From the NCBI GenBank assembly GCA_028564705.1, contig JAPXFQ010000488.1:248001-312000 (forward strand): DNA of 64,000 nucleotides. The letters run 5' to 3'. The notes beneath the pieces were generated by a model that worked only from the letters and a program-made list of their open reading frames with translations, was not told where the DNA came from and did not search any database. Shown one piece after another: positions 34,771 through 46,720 of this stretch (the first letter of the stretch is position 1; each line of letters begins with the position of its first letter). Source of the stretch: Apricaphanius iberus (lineage: Eukaryota > Chordata > Actinopteri > Cyprinodontiformes > Aphaniidae). Made by a program: the position numbers and the translations under genes.

Positions 34771-35074
34771 TATTTATAATTTTTTTAACTCACCTTAAAA
34801 ATATTTTTTCACTATGTCCCCTGCAGGGCTCCGTACATATGAATATTTATAATTGAGTGTTTAAATATATTTTATATTGTACATGTTGTGACTTCAGATG
34901 GAAATTAGCTCAAACTAAATCTGGTGGAAAGCATATTTAATTAATGTGTTTTCACATTGTCCCTGTTGAAATAAATTAATAAAGATAAAGATAAAAGATC
35001 CTTCCCAGAAGCCAATCATTGACCACCATTCTCTTTGCCAGCTGGAGTTGCTCAAACAGACTATTCACCACCAG

Positions 35075-35230
35075 GGTTGCGCATCTTACATTAAAAAAGT
35101 AATTAGTTATAGTTACAGATTGCTTTTCCCAAAAAGTAATTGAGTTAGTAACTCAGTTACTACATTGTAAAAGTAATTAGTTACTTTAAGCAAAGTAACT
35201 GTGACATTATTTCTATGACACAGTTACGTT
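35075..35230. repeat. Partial hAT-type MITE end
   Basis: CCAGGGTTGCGCATCTTAC, then AAAAAGTAATTAGTTATAG and TAGTAACTCAGTTACTAC, resembles the AGTAAC-rich end of the MITE at 25176-25657. No matching second end was found nearby. Confidence 0.5.
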
Positions 35231-36421
35231 CTACAATATCTAATGTCAAATATTTTTATAACTGAATCACGAATAATAAAACACCATATAGGCAGTATTT
35301 TAGAACATTTGGTATTTTAACTTGACTTAATAAGATTGAAGCTGTATGAAGAAACCAATACAAAAAGTAAATATGGGAAATAATCACACACTTTCATTAA
35401 AGTGTAAAACTAAGACAGACAGCTGTGGGTAAAAAGAAACTAAGGAAAATCTGTCCATTAAGTTGTGCAAATCTATATATCGGTAATATTGTACAGTAAA
35501 CAGAGCACTACCCTATTGTAGTAAGACATTTTAAGATCGATTTCGTATTAGGCCACTTGGTCACATGACCTGGAAGCTATTGAAAGAAAACCTGAAACTA
35601 TTATAGTAAAATTATTATTATAAAATATTCTATACAATCAAATATAAAATAAATAGTTGTGTCTGGTTCTTTAGATGTAATAAGACATTTCAAGATTGAT
35701 TTGGTGTCACCCGCAGACACATGAACTGGAAGATAGGCGATCATATATTTTACGTTAACATTAATAAGAAATATGATGCGTCAGGTTCCCTCCGGTTATT
35801 TTGGGGTTACTTTGTTGGTAGATCTCACAGGTATTTTCTGGTCTGTATGGAGATTTATTGAAAACCAAACCAACCGCCTCCAGGAGCGAGCAGCAATGCA
35901 GCCGCTTTATTCAGAGAGTCTGCTTTAATGAAACGAATGTCCGCCTAACACCCAACTAAGTTTCTTACAGCATGCATTTTATTGTCATGAAAATTATAGT
36001 TTTCAGATCAATTAGGTTTTCATTTACTATAAAACACAAATTATCAATTAGAAGAAATTGATTTAAATATCTCACATTATGGCTAATGAAGCGACATAAA
36101 ATATCCCTGAGACTTTCTGAAAGGAGTGACACAAAATTTAAACTTTTTTTCTACGATATTCGATTTTTTAGGTGTAGCTGTGGCTTTTTTCTCTTTCTTT
36201 TTTTTTAAACTCATATTTTCAGTTATAAATGTAGGGTTACTTGAGTAAGAGCAGCTAATGAAGCAGAAATGAATGGATGTAGAAATTGAAGTTAACTCGT
36301 CTGAATGCTCGGCACCTGTTTGTTCAACCGTGCGCGTTCACGCAGAGCGGAGTTCTGACCGAAACGCACGGTTCTTCATCGCAGTCAGAGCGAGAGGCTC
36401 CAGCTGGAGACATCAGGGAGG

Positions 36422-36650
36422 ATGAGCGTGTCCGAATTACCCGCTGTGGAGCAGAAGACTGGTTTTAGGAGATGCTGTGCACGCTTCTGGAGGCTCTTTC
36501 CACACCTGACGCTGTGCGTCGCCTTGGTGGCTTACACGGTGATGGGTGCGCTCATCTTCATGCATGTTGAAGGGGGAAGCCAGTCCAGCACCGAGCAGGA
36601 GTACCGCAATTTTCTGGCGCAGATTGTGGAGATTGTCCAGAGCGATATCA
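36422..36650 (+). CDS. kcnk18: Two-pore potassium channel, TRESK-like, coding exon 1
   Basis: The ATG at 36422 opens 76 codons plus one base, to a GTAGGT donor at 36651. A short basic/Cys cytoplasmic start (FRRCCARFWRLFPHL) is followed by the first membrane segment (LCVALVAYTVMGALIFMHV) and a luminal/extracellular acidic region (STEQEYRNFLAQIVEIVQSD). Position and style match TRESK (KCNK18) rather than TREK or TASK. K2P channels form dimers that leak potassium at the plasma membrane; TRESK is calcineurin-regulated in other species. The GC-rich 5' flank fits a promoter or 5' UTR. Confidence 0.75.
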
Positions 36651-36833
36651 GTAGGTCTGAGCTCATATCTACAGCTTTCACTGTCTATAGCAGCTTCTGA
36701 ATAAAGAAGGCTTGTCTCGGTGGAATGTTTGGAGATTGGATTAACTACATTGATTTCCTCTTTGTACGATTATTTTGTTAATTCAGTTCACTTTGTGGAT
36801 TTGCTGCTCTAAGCATTTTCTTCTTGATTTTAG

Positions 36834-36977
36834 ATAACAGCTCCTGCACACTCAACCAAACAGTTCATAATGTTGAGAATAAAATGCAGGAGTTCAAGTC
36901 CGTGTGGTTCCAGCACCCCAGCAGATGGGATTTCTTTGGTTCCATGTTCTTCTGCTGCACTGTCTTTACAACTGTTG
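36834..36977 (+). CDS. kcnk18: TRESK-like channel, coding exon 2 (cap and first pore loop)
   Basis: The exon lies between a CTTGATTTTAG acceptor and a GTAAGT donor and joins exon 1 in phase, creating Asn at the junction. It encodes NNSSCTLNQT (N-glycosylation sites and a cap Cys), the helix KMQEFKSVWFQHPSRWDFF and the first pore helix FFCCTVFTTVG. The next exon should supply the YG of the GYG-type filter, three more membrane segments and the second pore. No such sequence follows within the remaining 27 kb on this strand. Either the intron is very long, or the exon is lost, or the assembly is broken. Confidence 0.78.
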
Positions 36978-37281
36978 GTAAGTTGGTCCTAAACTGTGTA
37001 GTGATTTGGTGTGGAGAGGAGATGGGACCTATGACTCGTTCTCCAGGTTTCTGAAGCCACACAGCCTGTTAAGTAGCCTATCTGGGCATTGCAATGCTGG
37101 AGTCAGTAACCACAGTGGTCAAGCAGATACTGGCAGATTTTATGGTTTGACATAATTGCTCAGATCATTTATAAATATAAATAATTTATGTGCACATTAA
37201 GTTCATTCAAACAAGCTTGTTTCTTCAGTAAACAGCATTTTGATATATTTACTTTGCTCTTTTATGTTATATATATATACA

Positions 37282-37332
<51 letters not shown>

Positions 37333-40084
37333 AATTTAAATAATACAGTACAAATAACACTTATTCCATTTCATTTATTTTAATTATAATTTGCTATTAA
37401 TGTTTTAAATGAGAAACTAAAGTTTATGAATGTTGTTGGAAATGTACTGTTCCCCTGTTTGTTATTTTTTAATTGAAGATGGCATTTTATGATGGGTTGG
37501 AACAGTCACTATCTTATTGAGGATGAAATTTGTTCATAACAGTTATCATTTTTAAAAATCAGTAAATACATTTTAACAGGTGATTTAACCAGCTGCTACT
37601 GAGAGAAGGTCAAAGTTGGCACATTTTTCTCCATCTAATACACTTATGTTTCATTGGTACAGTTTTGTGACTGGTCAGATTGGTATTTACTCTGAAGATG
37701 GTCTGCTTTTGGACTCCCTGCTCCTTATCCTTCAGGCTGTATTATTTGCTGGTGTATCTGGAGGTCAGAATTTGCCTGTGCATTTGATAAATGATTTTCT
37801 GTGGGCTTCGGCTTGAGCAGATGACACAGTTATAGTTTGCTACTAAAAATGACCACAGAACGGATGTGCAGAGGTTTAACGTTCTTGTGTTAAATGAAAA
37901 CCGTCAGTCCTTAATGTGAGGCTATTCCGTCATACTGAGTTTGTAGGTGTGTGGAACGATCTTATGAACATGATTACGTTATGCCATAAACGTAGTGTGT
38001 CAAAGATGTTAGATGAAAATAGGCTGAGTTTTGATTCAGGGTGTGGTCTAAAAAATAACAGGGGATATGCTTCCTGTTATTTGGCTCTGTGTGAATTTAT
38101 TGGGAGCCAAAGGAAATATGAAGATCATACCTAAAGGAAACCAACAGGAGGTTTTTGTTTCCATGAGATTCACAACACAAGGATACAATTATTTGGTTAT
38201 TATTTGTAAGATATCTGGATTGTGACATACTTTTACATTTTGTATCTGATTTATTAATCTATATCTTGTCATACATGACATTTAACAGGTGTCTGTATCT
38301 GAAAGATTCCCTATTATTTATTTGGCCTTTTTATCCTTCATCTCTTTGAGAAGCAAAATGATTTTCCACTCTGCTATTGTTGATTAATTGGTGGCTACTT
38401 GGGCTATACAGACAGTTTATCTTTTAAAGCATAACTGTACAGGTACAGGTACCGCAGTCTCTCATTCATTTCAAGATTGGTAACCATCAGAATATCCCAA
38501 TATAATATCTTCTCAGGGTTTCTAACTTCTGAGATAAAGGTAGACTAATTTAAACCTCACAAATCTTTTTTCCTCCTTATCCAAACTTACTTTTCCACTC
38601 ATGGCTTGAAATTCTTAAAAACATGCGAAGATATCGCTGGTGTCTTCTTATCTGAGATGTATGATAAGTACTAAAAGGCTGTCAGCTAATGGCTAATGGT
38701 CTAGCAACAACAGGAAGTCCACATCACTCAAAAGACAGGGCACTTTCAGCTGGGAATGCCTTTCCATTGCCACAAAGAGCCTGTTAAAGATTTAAAGGCA
38801 TAGTTTAAGGTTCAAAATCATAAGGAAAAGCAAAGTTCCCATTACTGTCAATACATTTATTGGAAAATCCAATTAAAACTGAGCCAGTTAGCCTCACAGC
38901 TTCAACATTTTTAACTTTATGTTGCACCATTATGAAAAAAATCAAGAATAGCAGAACCAGCACTCACTGTTTGACTGTTTCCTTGTTTAATGTGTGCCAG
39001 CAAAATCAATGTGCTTCTATCTGTCATTAGCAGCTTGTTTTTTTCTGGAGCATATAAAATCAGTGGAGAGTTAATGCATTAACCCAATTACTGTCAGTGT
39101 GGTTTTGGCTTAGGCTGCAGTAAGACCGGTCAGGAGCAATAAACATCAGATAAAGTCTTATATCATCAAAGTCTCTAATTGAAAGGTGACGTTGTCTAAT
39201 AGGAGTCCCACTCATCAGGGCCTTTTATAAAAGTCTTGAGAAACTTTCAGATCTCTGTAATACGGAGCTGAAGCAGATCCAAAAGAAAGGATTAAGGTCT
39301 ATTTATTTCACAAGCAATATAGGAAGCCTTTTAGAAACATTATGAAGGAATAACTGTTTACAATCTTTCTACAGCATCACAACTTTGTGTCACTGTAACT
39401 ATTATTGCTGGAAACCTTCTAGACCACATTCTCTTAGTGCTTTTTCTTCATCTACAGCTTACTAGCAGCCATTCACTTTTCTGTTTTTCTTTCCACAGAA
39501 GGCTCAGTGTCCATATGCTTAGTTGGGTTTCTCTTCTGGTTTGAAGCATTAACAGACTTATTCTTAAGCTAATCTCTGTTTCTTTTCTGATAGGTTTCTG
39601 TAAAGTCAGTGACTTGAGGTGAAATAACTTTTAATCAGTAGGCATTATAGTATCAGAATCTGATCTAAATTCAGTTATCTAAAACTCATTCCAAATGTAT
39701 TCTTAAATGATTTGCTATATGCACAATAAATACGTAGCTGTTTCACAGAATGCATATGGTCTTGTTCTTTGATGCAAAGATAATGGCTATCATATTCACA
39801 GGATATTAGCCATCAAACTTCATCTCCTCTTCTTTGTTTAGAGCTTTTTTAGATATTTTCAGTCAATGTTTTTCATTTAATAATGTTATCTGAATACCAC
39901 ACAGACCTGTAGGCTGTAAGATCCACAGCTCAAACCCGTAACTAAAATACACAAATAAAAAAATGTTGATTCACTGTACCGTCCTTTATCTATTTACTCT
40001 ACAGTCATATTTCAATACATGCAAGGAAGAGAATTACCAAGGTTTTAAGTGGCAGATTATATTGTATTCTGCATGTAAAGCGAC
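36978..40084. other. Sequence after kcnk18-like exon 2; no exon 3 found
   Basis: AT-rich, with an AT microsatellite. I searched the frames for the missing K2P half (GYG filter, second pore, TM2-4) and saw none. Nothing else is recognisable. Confidence 0.6.
37268..37328 (+). repeat. AT microsatellite, interrupted
   Basis: AT units with two interruptions (ACATATTT near 37280). Confidence 0.9.
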
Positions 40085-40500
40085 GTTGACACCGGTCAGC
40101 GTGTTCAGGCAGCAGGGCAGCCAATCAGCGACTCTTTGTACTGAGGTCAGACGAAAATAGCCCCATCCATACGCAACTCATGGAGCAAATGGTGAAACTC
40201 TCCAAACTCAGAAAGCCTCTGAAAAATGGGGTTTCCATCGCTACTGCGCCTGGCGACGACATTTTCTTGCTTTATTAATTAAAGAAAGCCAAGCCACTCT
40301 CGACGTGATCTGCCATGTTTTGAAATAGCAACAGAGAAATCCCCGCCTGTGTGCTGACGAGCTGACGTACTGACGCGCCAAAGTGGACTACGACGTCTGC
40401 AGGCAGCTGGGTTTTCATTTTAAAGCATCAACTTTCCTCCGTTTGAGCAATTTGACGCCTGGATGCGCTGACCGGAGTGAACGCGGAGTAAGACTTGATG
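40085..40500 (-). pseudogene. PIF/Harbinger end and transposase exon 1 fragment
   Basis: On minus, CTGAGTTTGGAGAGTTTCAC and GAGTTGCGTATGGATGGGG align with the start of the HARBI1-like exon at 45300-45480 (SEFGEFNHVFQELLMDEA). The outward flank, with ATTTCAAAACATGGCAGATC, parallels 45580-45600. Only the N-terminal coding part and 5' flank remain. It is related to, but separate from, the element at 42480-45790. Confidence 0.6.
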
Positions 40501-40939
40501 CTGATTATCTGTAATTACTGGAGGACATTAACAGGACCTGTGTGGAGGTAAAAAGACAGAGATCGAGATGGAACTGTTCTGTCAATATGTGGCGCAATAT
40601 TTTTCATTTTGAGTGGTTCAACAAAAGTGTTCACTATGTCTACATTTATGATTTTACCCTTGATTTGCTTATGTCATTGAAATCGTAAGCAATGTGGCGC
40701 CACCATATGGCGACACACCATACTGCAATAACTGTGTCAAATAATTGACTGTTATAATTTGTGTCTAGTAACTAGGAAGTTAAATTCACAGAGGGACATT
40801 TTTTAGCAGTTTTTGTAATTGTAGATTTTTTTCCCTCTTTCATGAATACAAAAACCAGTTACTGTCAGAGCCTCCAGGGCTCTGCCCTCTAATTATTGCA
40901 GTATTTACTGCACCTGCTTCTAGAATGAGACTCACTTGT

Positions 40940-41240
40940 ATTGCTCTTTCTGTGTCTCTGTTATGTATTCTCCAAGCCACAGACGGTCGCGGCAGATAAC
41001 CGCTTGTGCTGAGCCTGGTTCTGCCGGAGGTTTCTTCCTGTTAAAAGGGAGTTTTTCCTTCCCACTGTCGCTGCATGCTTGCTCATTGTGAGGGATTGCA
41101 CTAGCGATACTTCATGGGTATCTGTATGTATTTCTACACTAAACATTGTATTGTAATAACTCTTTTTGTAAAGTGCCTTGAGATGACATCTGTTGTGAAA
41201 TGGCGCTATATAAATAAATTGAATTGAATTGAATTGTATT
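40940..41240 (+). repeat. 3' end of the L2 LINE family, plus strand
   Basis: GGAGGTTTCTTCCTGTTAAA and AAAGTGCCTTGAGATGACAT are followed by GGCGCTATATAAATAAATTG and GAATT repeats. It matches the 3' UTR of the copy at 19206-22490. Only about 300 bp inserted, a strongly 5'-truncated copy. Confidence 0.85.
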
Positions 41241-42479
41241 CAAGATCTAGAGGCTGATGCATTCTCCGCCGGATAATGGTGGATTGAAGTGTTGTGATGT
41301 CACGTCCTCAGTGTATATCTGTAATAAAGGTGCAAGAAACTGCCTTATTGCACCTTTTACTCAACGTTTACACCTGGGTCTCTCATCCAGAGACACACCA
41401 TTTCTCTGACAATTACACCTTTTCAAAAAAAATTATTACAATACACAAAATACATTCTTTGAGTCAAATAAAACAAATCTTACATTTAGAGTTTTGCCCC
41501 AGTTGATCCAAAACAAATGGTGCAAAACACATCCACACACCCGTCTAAAACAATAACCTGTGTATTTTTTTTGCTGCTCTGGTTTGGATGTTTCAGACTC
41601 AGATACAAGCAGGGTTGTAGAGAATGCATGGTATTTAATTAAAATATTAGCAACGCTTATAAGAACTATCTGGACGACACAATGATTGAGGACAGGGAGA
41701 AGTAACGACAGAGGACAGCAGATACGGGGGGGGGTTAAAGGGCAGGGACATCAATGGGATGCAGGGAGGACAGGAAACAGCTGATGAGAATTAACTGCTG
41801 ATGCCAGTCACAAGAACAGCTTTACAAGCTGCACTTTCTTTTTCCGCACCCTTTGCCTTTTAATCCATTCCTCCTACTGTCGAGAACCTTATGGGACTTG
41901 TGGGTAATGCATGCCGTACAGAGCAGATTAAATCAATAAAATGTTCCACAAACTCTTCAAGACACAGAACATGAAAGCCATCTGTGATAAATATATATCT
42001 ATATGTTGTGATAAATATTTATCTATGGGATGTTGAAGCCTCTCAGATTCACATAAATAGGGAGATACGAAGCTGAAGTTGGCTTCTGATTGTAGTCAGT
42101 AAAAGGTCCAATTCTCACTAACCTGAGCAGCTTTAATCTGTTCCATTTTAACAACTAAAATACTTTTACTCTTCAAACCTGGACTAGATTATTCTACACT
42201 AATATCAGTCAAAGCCAGTTAGGGATTAGTGAAGCCTTTATTTCATTTCTGAAAATAAAACAAGGGGGGATTTTGGCTCTTTTTGTTGCCTCTTGTAAAC
42301 ACTAGAACAGCTCCAGCTGTGGAACTACAAAACCTAGACTCATGGACAAACCTGGATTACACTATTCTACTCTAATGTAATGAATGTGAGACGCATGCAT
42401 TTTCGTGTCTTTACATGCCACACATGACATTCCTCACGCTGAAAATGCATTTGTTACAGTCAAAGCCCATACTGATCAG
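41241..42479. other. No gene recognised
   Basis: Short frames only. No repeats could be assigned. Confidence 0.5.
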
Positions 42480-42835
42480 GCTATGAGTCCAATGATGCAT
42501 TCACTGCACTCCCTTGGCTCAGGCTAATTCTGCATTCAGACCAAGCCCATTTGTCAGCGTCAGCTGCGGCAAGATTACATGTAAAGTCTATGGTAGAGTA
42601 GGTCAGAGGTCGGTAAAGGGCTCTGCGGTGCGTTGTGTACGTTGGCTCCGTCAACTTCACTTGCGTTACATACGGCAACGCAGCAACGCAAGGAACGCAG
42701 AAGTTCAGCTAGTTTAACTTTTGACGGATCCAACGCAGTAAACGCAGTGCGGCAACCAATCAGAGTGTCTCACTGTAGGGATGTCACTATACACGTATCT
42801 TGAATTAAGCGGGATAAGAAAAAACATTTTCTACA

Positions 42836-44277
42836 ATGGAAGACAAGCTAATCGTAGCCGTCTGTAATCGTCGGGAACTGTACGACCCATGTTCGTATAT
42901 GTAAAGAGACAGGAATGTAAAGGAACTTGCTTGGATGAAGATCGCTGAAGAGATCAGGCTGTCGGGTAAGTTGGTAATCAAATATTTTCTAAACGTAATA
43001 ACCATTTTGTTAGCTAGCAAAACACAGCCATGAAAAGATTCTGAAACGTCCAGCCCCTACTAGTTTGACATTTTTTATTCAGGGGAAGTGTGCAAAAAAC
43101 GGTGGAAGAGTCTGAGGGACAGATACACAAGGGAGAGCAGAAAGGAAAAAGAGAAGAGGAGGAAGGGCGGTTCAGGAGCAGGGGCAGAGAAGTAGTGGAA
43201 ATACCTGTCCGTCCTGTCCTTCCTCGAGCCATTCATCGCGCCAAGACCATCATCCGGCAACATAAGCTTCGAGGAAGAGCAGGTGGTTGGGTACAACCAC
43301 ACAGAGACAGAAGAAGCAGCAGCAGGGCTTTCAGAGCCAGAAGGTTTGTGGTTTTGATCAGCAAACGCGTACACACACCGTCAGAATTAACAACAGGAGG
43401 TCCACTATGTTTGTCTGCCCATTTCTATGCCATAGATGTCTGTCATTTCTGCATATACACACTACAAGTTAACTTGCATCTTGTTTCTGGTACTATTGTT
43501 ACTATATTTTTTTCAATTAACATGTCACTGAAAGCATAAAGAAAGCCTAGGATAAGTGGGTGGACAAATCTGTAGAATTTTTGTGGACTTTGTAGTTTGA
43601 ACCAGAATATTTTCATTATCCACATCACTGTTTATAGCAGTAGTTTTGCATAAATTACATAGTGGTAGGGAAATAATTTTCATCTCTCCTATGACAGAAC
43701 CAGCAAACATTGACCCTGATACCGGATTCTCTCCGGAATCAGCGTCACCAGAACCTCCTGTGACAGGTTCTTCAGAGCAGCCGGGCCCTGCTTCTGCTGC
43801 TTCCTCTGCCCATCCTGGTCCTGCTGTATCCACCGTCTGCCCTGGCCCTGCATCTGCCTCTAGACCTGCAGGTGTGTATGAATGTTTGGAATTGAATTTT
43901 ACTAAACATTTAATATGGGTTAAAACTTTTTGGTGAAACTATCAATCTATCAACATTCTCATTCCCCTGTGTTCTTTGAAGGCCGAGTCGGGAAGAGGGC
44001 GAGGCGGAGGTCGCAGCTGTCCACCGAACCATCAGAGTTTGAGTGGGAAATGCTGGAAACCCTGAAGGCCAGACAGAATCCTCCTGCTCCTCGGATCCAG
44101 GACCATGATGAGCTCTTCCTTCTCACTCTGCTTCCTCTCCTGAAGAACATTCCACCTCATGCCAAAGACACAATAAAATTAAAAATGCCTAAATTATTAT
44201 ATGAAATTAGCACTGTTCTGTTAAACCACTGGAGCATACAGAGTAGTTTTTACTCAGTGACGGCGGCGGGTTTTTAA
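42836..44277 (+). pseudogene. MADF-BESS protein of PIF/Harbinger (Myb/SANT-like), two stops
   Basis: Four exons can be read: 42836-42965, 43083-43343, 43698-43871 and 43982-44277. Exons 1-2 encode a MADF domain: MEDKLIVAVCNRRELYDP, ELAWMKIAEEI, then CKKRWKSLRDRYTRER and WKYLSVLSFLEPFI. Exon 3 is Pro/Ala/Ser-rich. Exon 4 encodes RVGKRARRRS and a BESS-type motif (DHDELFLLTLLPLLKNI). A stop follows CSYM in exon 1, and a TAG precedes WKYL in exon 2. In Harbinger elements this protein binds the ends and brings the transposase to the nucleus. Splice sites are consensus, so damage is limited to the stops seen. Confidence 0.8.
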
Positions 44278-44699
44278 GGGGATGAATCGGACTCCTTTCT
44301 GTGTCCTTCTCCCATCGCATTTCATTCAATCGAGTTACTTTACATGTCTGTTTATTTTTCTATATATAAATCGTTCTATTAAATATATTTTATAATCAAA
44401 ATGGATTATCTTTTTTTGGTCTTCAGTGTTATACTTGCCTCTTCAAAATTTTCTTTAATTACCTATATGAAAACGTTTTTGATTAATTAAGGATTAAAAA
44501 AATGCATAATAGAAAAAAGAAAATACTTTTGCAATCCTGTTTACAAGCCTGGGTGGTGTTATAATTAACCTTATAATCTGGTAGCCAGTACCTGCAAACA
44601 GAAGAAAAACAGGTGAGCAGCTAAAAAGTAGGTACAGTAACGGGAGAAACTACATCTTTAATAACTTTATTGTTCACTATGGACAGGAAGTTTTGCTTT

Positions 44700-45480
44700 T
44701 AGGTTATGTTTGGGCGGCCCGTAAAAGAGCCGTTGTGGGTCAGTCCTGTATGGATCTGACTATTCTGCTGGCTGCCATGGTAATGCTCCCTCCTCACTGA
44801 AGTGGGATGATAGTGGAGACAGTGGAAATGCCCACTCTGAAGCTGCTGGTGATGGATCTGTAGGAATCACCAGTAGCAAGAAATCTGCAAGTACAGAACC
44901 AAAACAATTTTAAAATTAAAATAAAATGTGGGCCACATATTCTTTTCCATTTTATTAACAAAAATATTTATTGGCAATCATTGTTCTACTGTTATCTGTA
45001 GCCTAGTACTGGTTCTTTTCAGTGTGATGTATTAAAATATAACTACCATCTAAACTGACGGACAAAAAAGAAATACGCAGAGTGGATTTCACTGTAGAAT
45101 TGGAATAATATGCATAGTGTATGCAAGCACATAATGTAATAAAGATTTCAAAAAACTGCTTTGGATTTCACTAATTTGAACAGGAGATGAGGGCTGATGA
45201 GAGATGAGAGCGCGAATAATCATCTGCTGACCCTTTTCTATTTTTTTTAATCCAGTGAGTAGGTTAGCAAACGCAGATTTCAAAAATCAGAAATAACACT
45301 TACCGAAGACAGAACACAGGCGCTCTTCGGGAGGAATAAAGCGCCTGTAGTTGGTGTTTTGAGCTCTGATGCGGCCCAGGAGGTCGTAAAATTAGGCGCG
45401 GGACAGACGGAAGTAGCACTGAAAGCAAGCCTCATCCATAAGCAGCTCCTGGAACACATGGTTAAACTCCCCAAACTCAG
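44700..45480 (-). pseudogene. HARBI1-like PIF/Harbinger transposase, N-terminal part only
   Basis: Exon 1 (about 45480-45304) reads SEFGEFNHVFQELLMDEA, then FRLSRA, a stop, FYDLLGRI and NTNYRRFIPPEERLC, ending at a GTAAG donor. Exon 2 (about 44887-44700), after a TACTTGCAG acceptor, reads FLATGDSYRSITSSFRVGIS and TVSTII, and then degrades. These are the helix-turn-helix part and entry to the DDE domain. The D, D and E catalytic region is missing, so an internal deletion or truncation occurred. Confidence 0.75.
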
Positions 45481-45790
45481 AACGCAACTGAATAATGGGG
45501 TGAACCCACAAACGGCGCTGATGTAGCCGAAGTCGTCTAGCTTTATTTAGCTAATAAAGCCAAGCAACTCTCTTGTTACAATCCGCCATTGTTCAGAACG
45601 TACGGCAACAGAAGAAGACCCGCCCACGAGTTGTTTTTTCCTCAGATGTCAGCGCTGCATGCTTTTTAGGACATGCATCAAACTTCATCCGTTGGATGCG
45701 TTGCTCGACGCATCATAAGCCCCGCCTTCTGTGCAGCTGCTTTGGCCTTTATTGACAGCCTGGTTCAGGAAGGACTCAGAGAAGCACTGT

Positions 45791-46370
45791 TTGAAGGCTG
45801 GAAGTTGGAGCTGAAATAAATGATCAGGTAATAACTGTGTTTTCCATGATAATACACTGATTGGTTATTGATAGGGAAAAGATTTGTGGCATCACACCAA
45901 TTTGCAGTCCTCAATCGCTAGCTACAGGTAGTAGTGTAGCTGAATGAAGTGTTGATATTTGGGGTTTTCCTCCTTAGTCCTCTTGTGTTTATCTGTACGT
46001 TTAGCAGGAAATAGGGCGATCAGCCTAGAAAATATAAGCATTAAAAATTGTCAGTTTTACCTAGAATGATTTATTGTTACTACAACTGGGACCAATGTTG
46101 GTGTTACAACAAAATCTGTGACCAACAAAGTCTTATCAGCCAGAGAGTTAAAGGTTGAATATGGAACATTTTCATAAAAAGCTACATAAAAAGTACATCC
46201 ACAGGGCCTTTAGAGGGTTGCAGAATGAAAGTGCAACATTTCCTTTAAAAATTATATTTGAATTAAAATATAATAATATGTACATTTAAATCGGGCACGA
46301 CAACTATGTTTACATCTACCAGCCAGTAGCGGCCGCGGGTTAACAGATACGGTCTCTATGATCCAACTAT
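45791..46370. other. No gene recognised
   Basis: Spacer between the Harbinger remnant and the next reading frame. Frames are short and carry no motif. Confidence 0.5.
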
Positions 46371-46610
46371 ATGGTCGGCTCAGCTGGGCGGGTACTGGGA
46401 GAAATGGTGGAGTCAGCAAGTCCAGCAGCTGCTTCAGAGCCACAGAGAATTTGTTATCCGTCTAAGGAGAGGAGTGACCGCAGAAGAACAGAAATTAGAG
46501 TAGTTTTAGGTGAAGCCTACACTAAATGGACCCACATAATACATTTCTACACCATCAAACACACGCAGAAACAGACACTTTCCTCCTGGATCGGTAAGCT
46601 AACTCTCTAG
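46371..46610 (+). pseudogene. Possible transposon-derived exon with RxRxxxxxxxxxKW segment
   Basis: A 79-codon frame has RSDRRRTEIRVVLGEAYTKW, then HTQKQTLSSWIG and a GTAAGC donor-like site. The layout (basic stretch, short hydrophobic, aromatic-Lys-Trp, then a Lys-Thr-containing helix) resembles the RTRVNNGQTFTRWRELK segment at 52100-52426. This is only a resemblance. It could be an exon of a degraded DNA-transposon gene. A partly duplicated copy follows at 46643-46720. Confidence 0.3.
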
Positions 46611-46720
46611 CTAACTTAACTAGCTAGCTAACAGAAACAAGAGTAGTTTAAGGTGAAGCCTACACTAGATGGACCCACATAAAACATTTGTACTGCATCA
46701 CACAAACACAGAAACTACAG
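46490..46720 (+). repeat. Imperfect direct duplication of about 80 bp
   Basis: GGTGAAGCCTACACTAAATG, then GACCCACATAATACATTT (46508-46545), recurs as GGTGAAGCCTACACTAGATG, then GACCCACATAAAACATTT (from about 46651). Between them lies TAGCTAACTTAACTAGCTAG, which contains short inverted repeats. Confidence 0.75.

Larger units (their letters stand above)
31852..36400. other. Spacer between the divergent HECT-like and kcnk18-like genes
   Basis: It contains repeats listed separately and a 14-base C run at 33036-33049. A GC-richer stretch lies at 32640-32900, with an 84-codon frame that has no recognised domain. One or both promoters may lie here, including a 5' UTR exon for the HECT-like gene, but I cannot place them. 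Confidence 0.45.
42480..45790. mobile_element. PIF/Harbinger transposon remnant with two genes
   Basis: A MADF-BESS-type DNA-binding protein gene on plus (42836-44277) faces a HARBI1-like transposase on minus (45480-44700), the usual PIF/Harbinger content. The flanks hold GTT/CGCA-rich sequence (GCAACGCAGCAACGCAAGG at 42674; GGATGCGTTGCTCGACGCAT at 45693). Exact terminal inverted repeats and the 3-bp target duplication could not be fixed, so the limits are approximate. Both genes are broken and the transposase lacks its catalytic part. Confidence 0.7.

Noticed and set aside
37616..37816. 66-codon frame as the missing kcnk18 exon 3
   Set aside because: It lacks the GYG-type filter, pore helix and TM pattern expected of a K2P channel.
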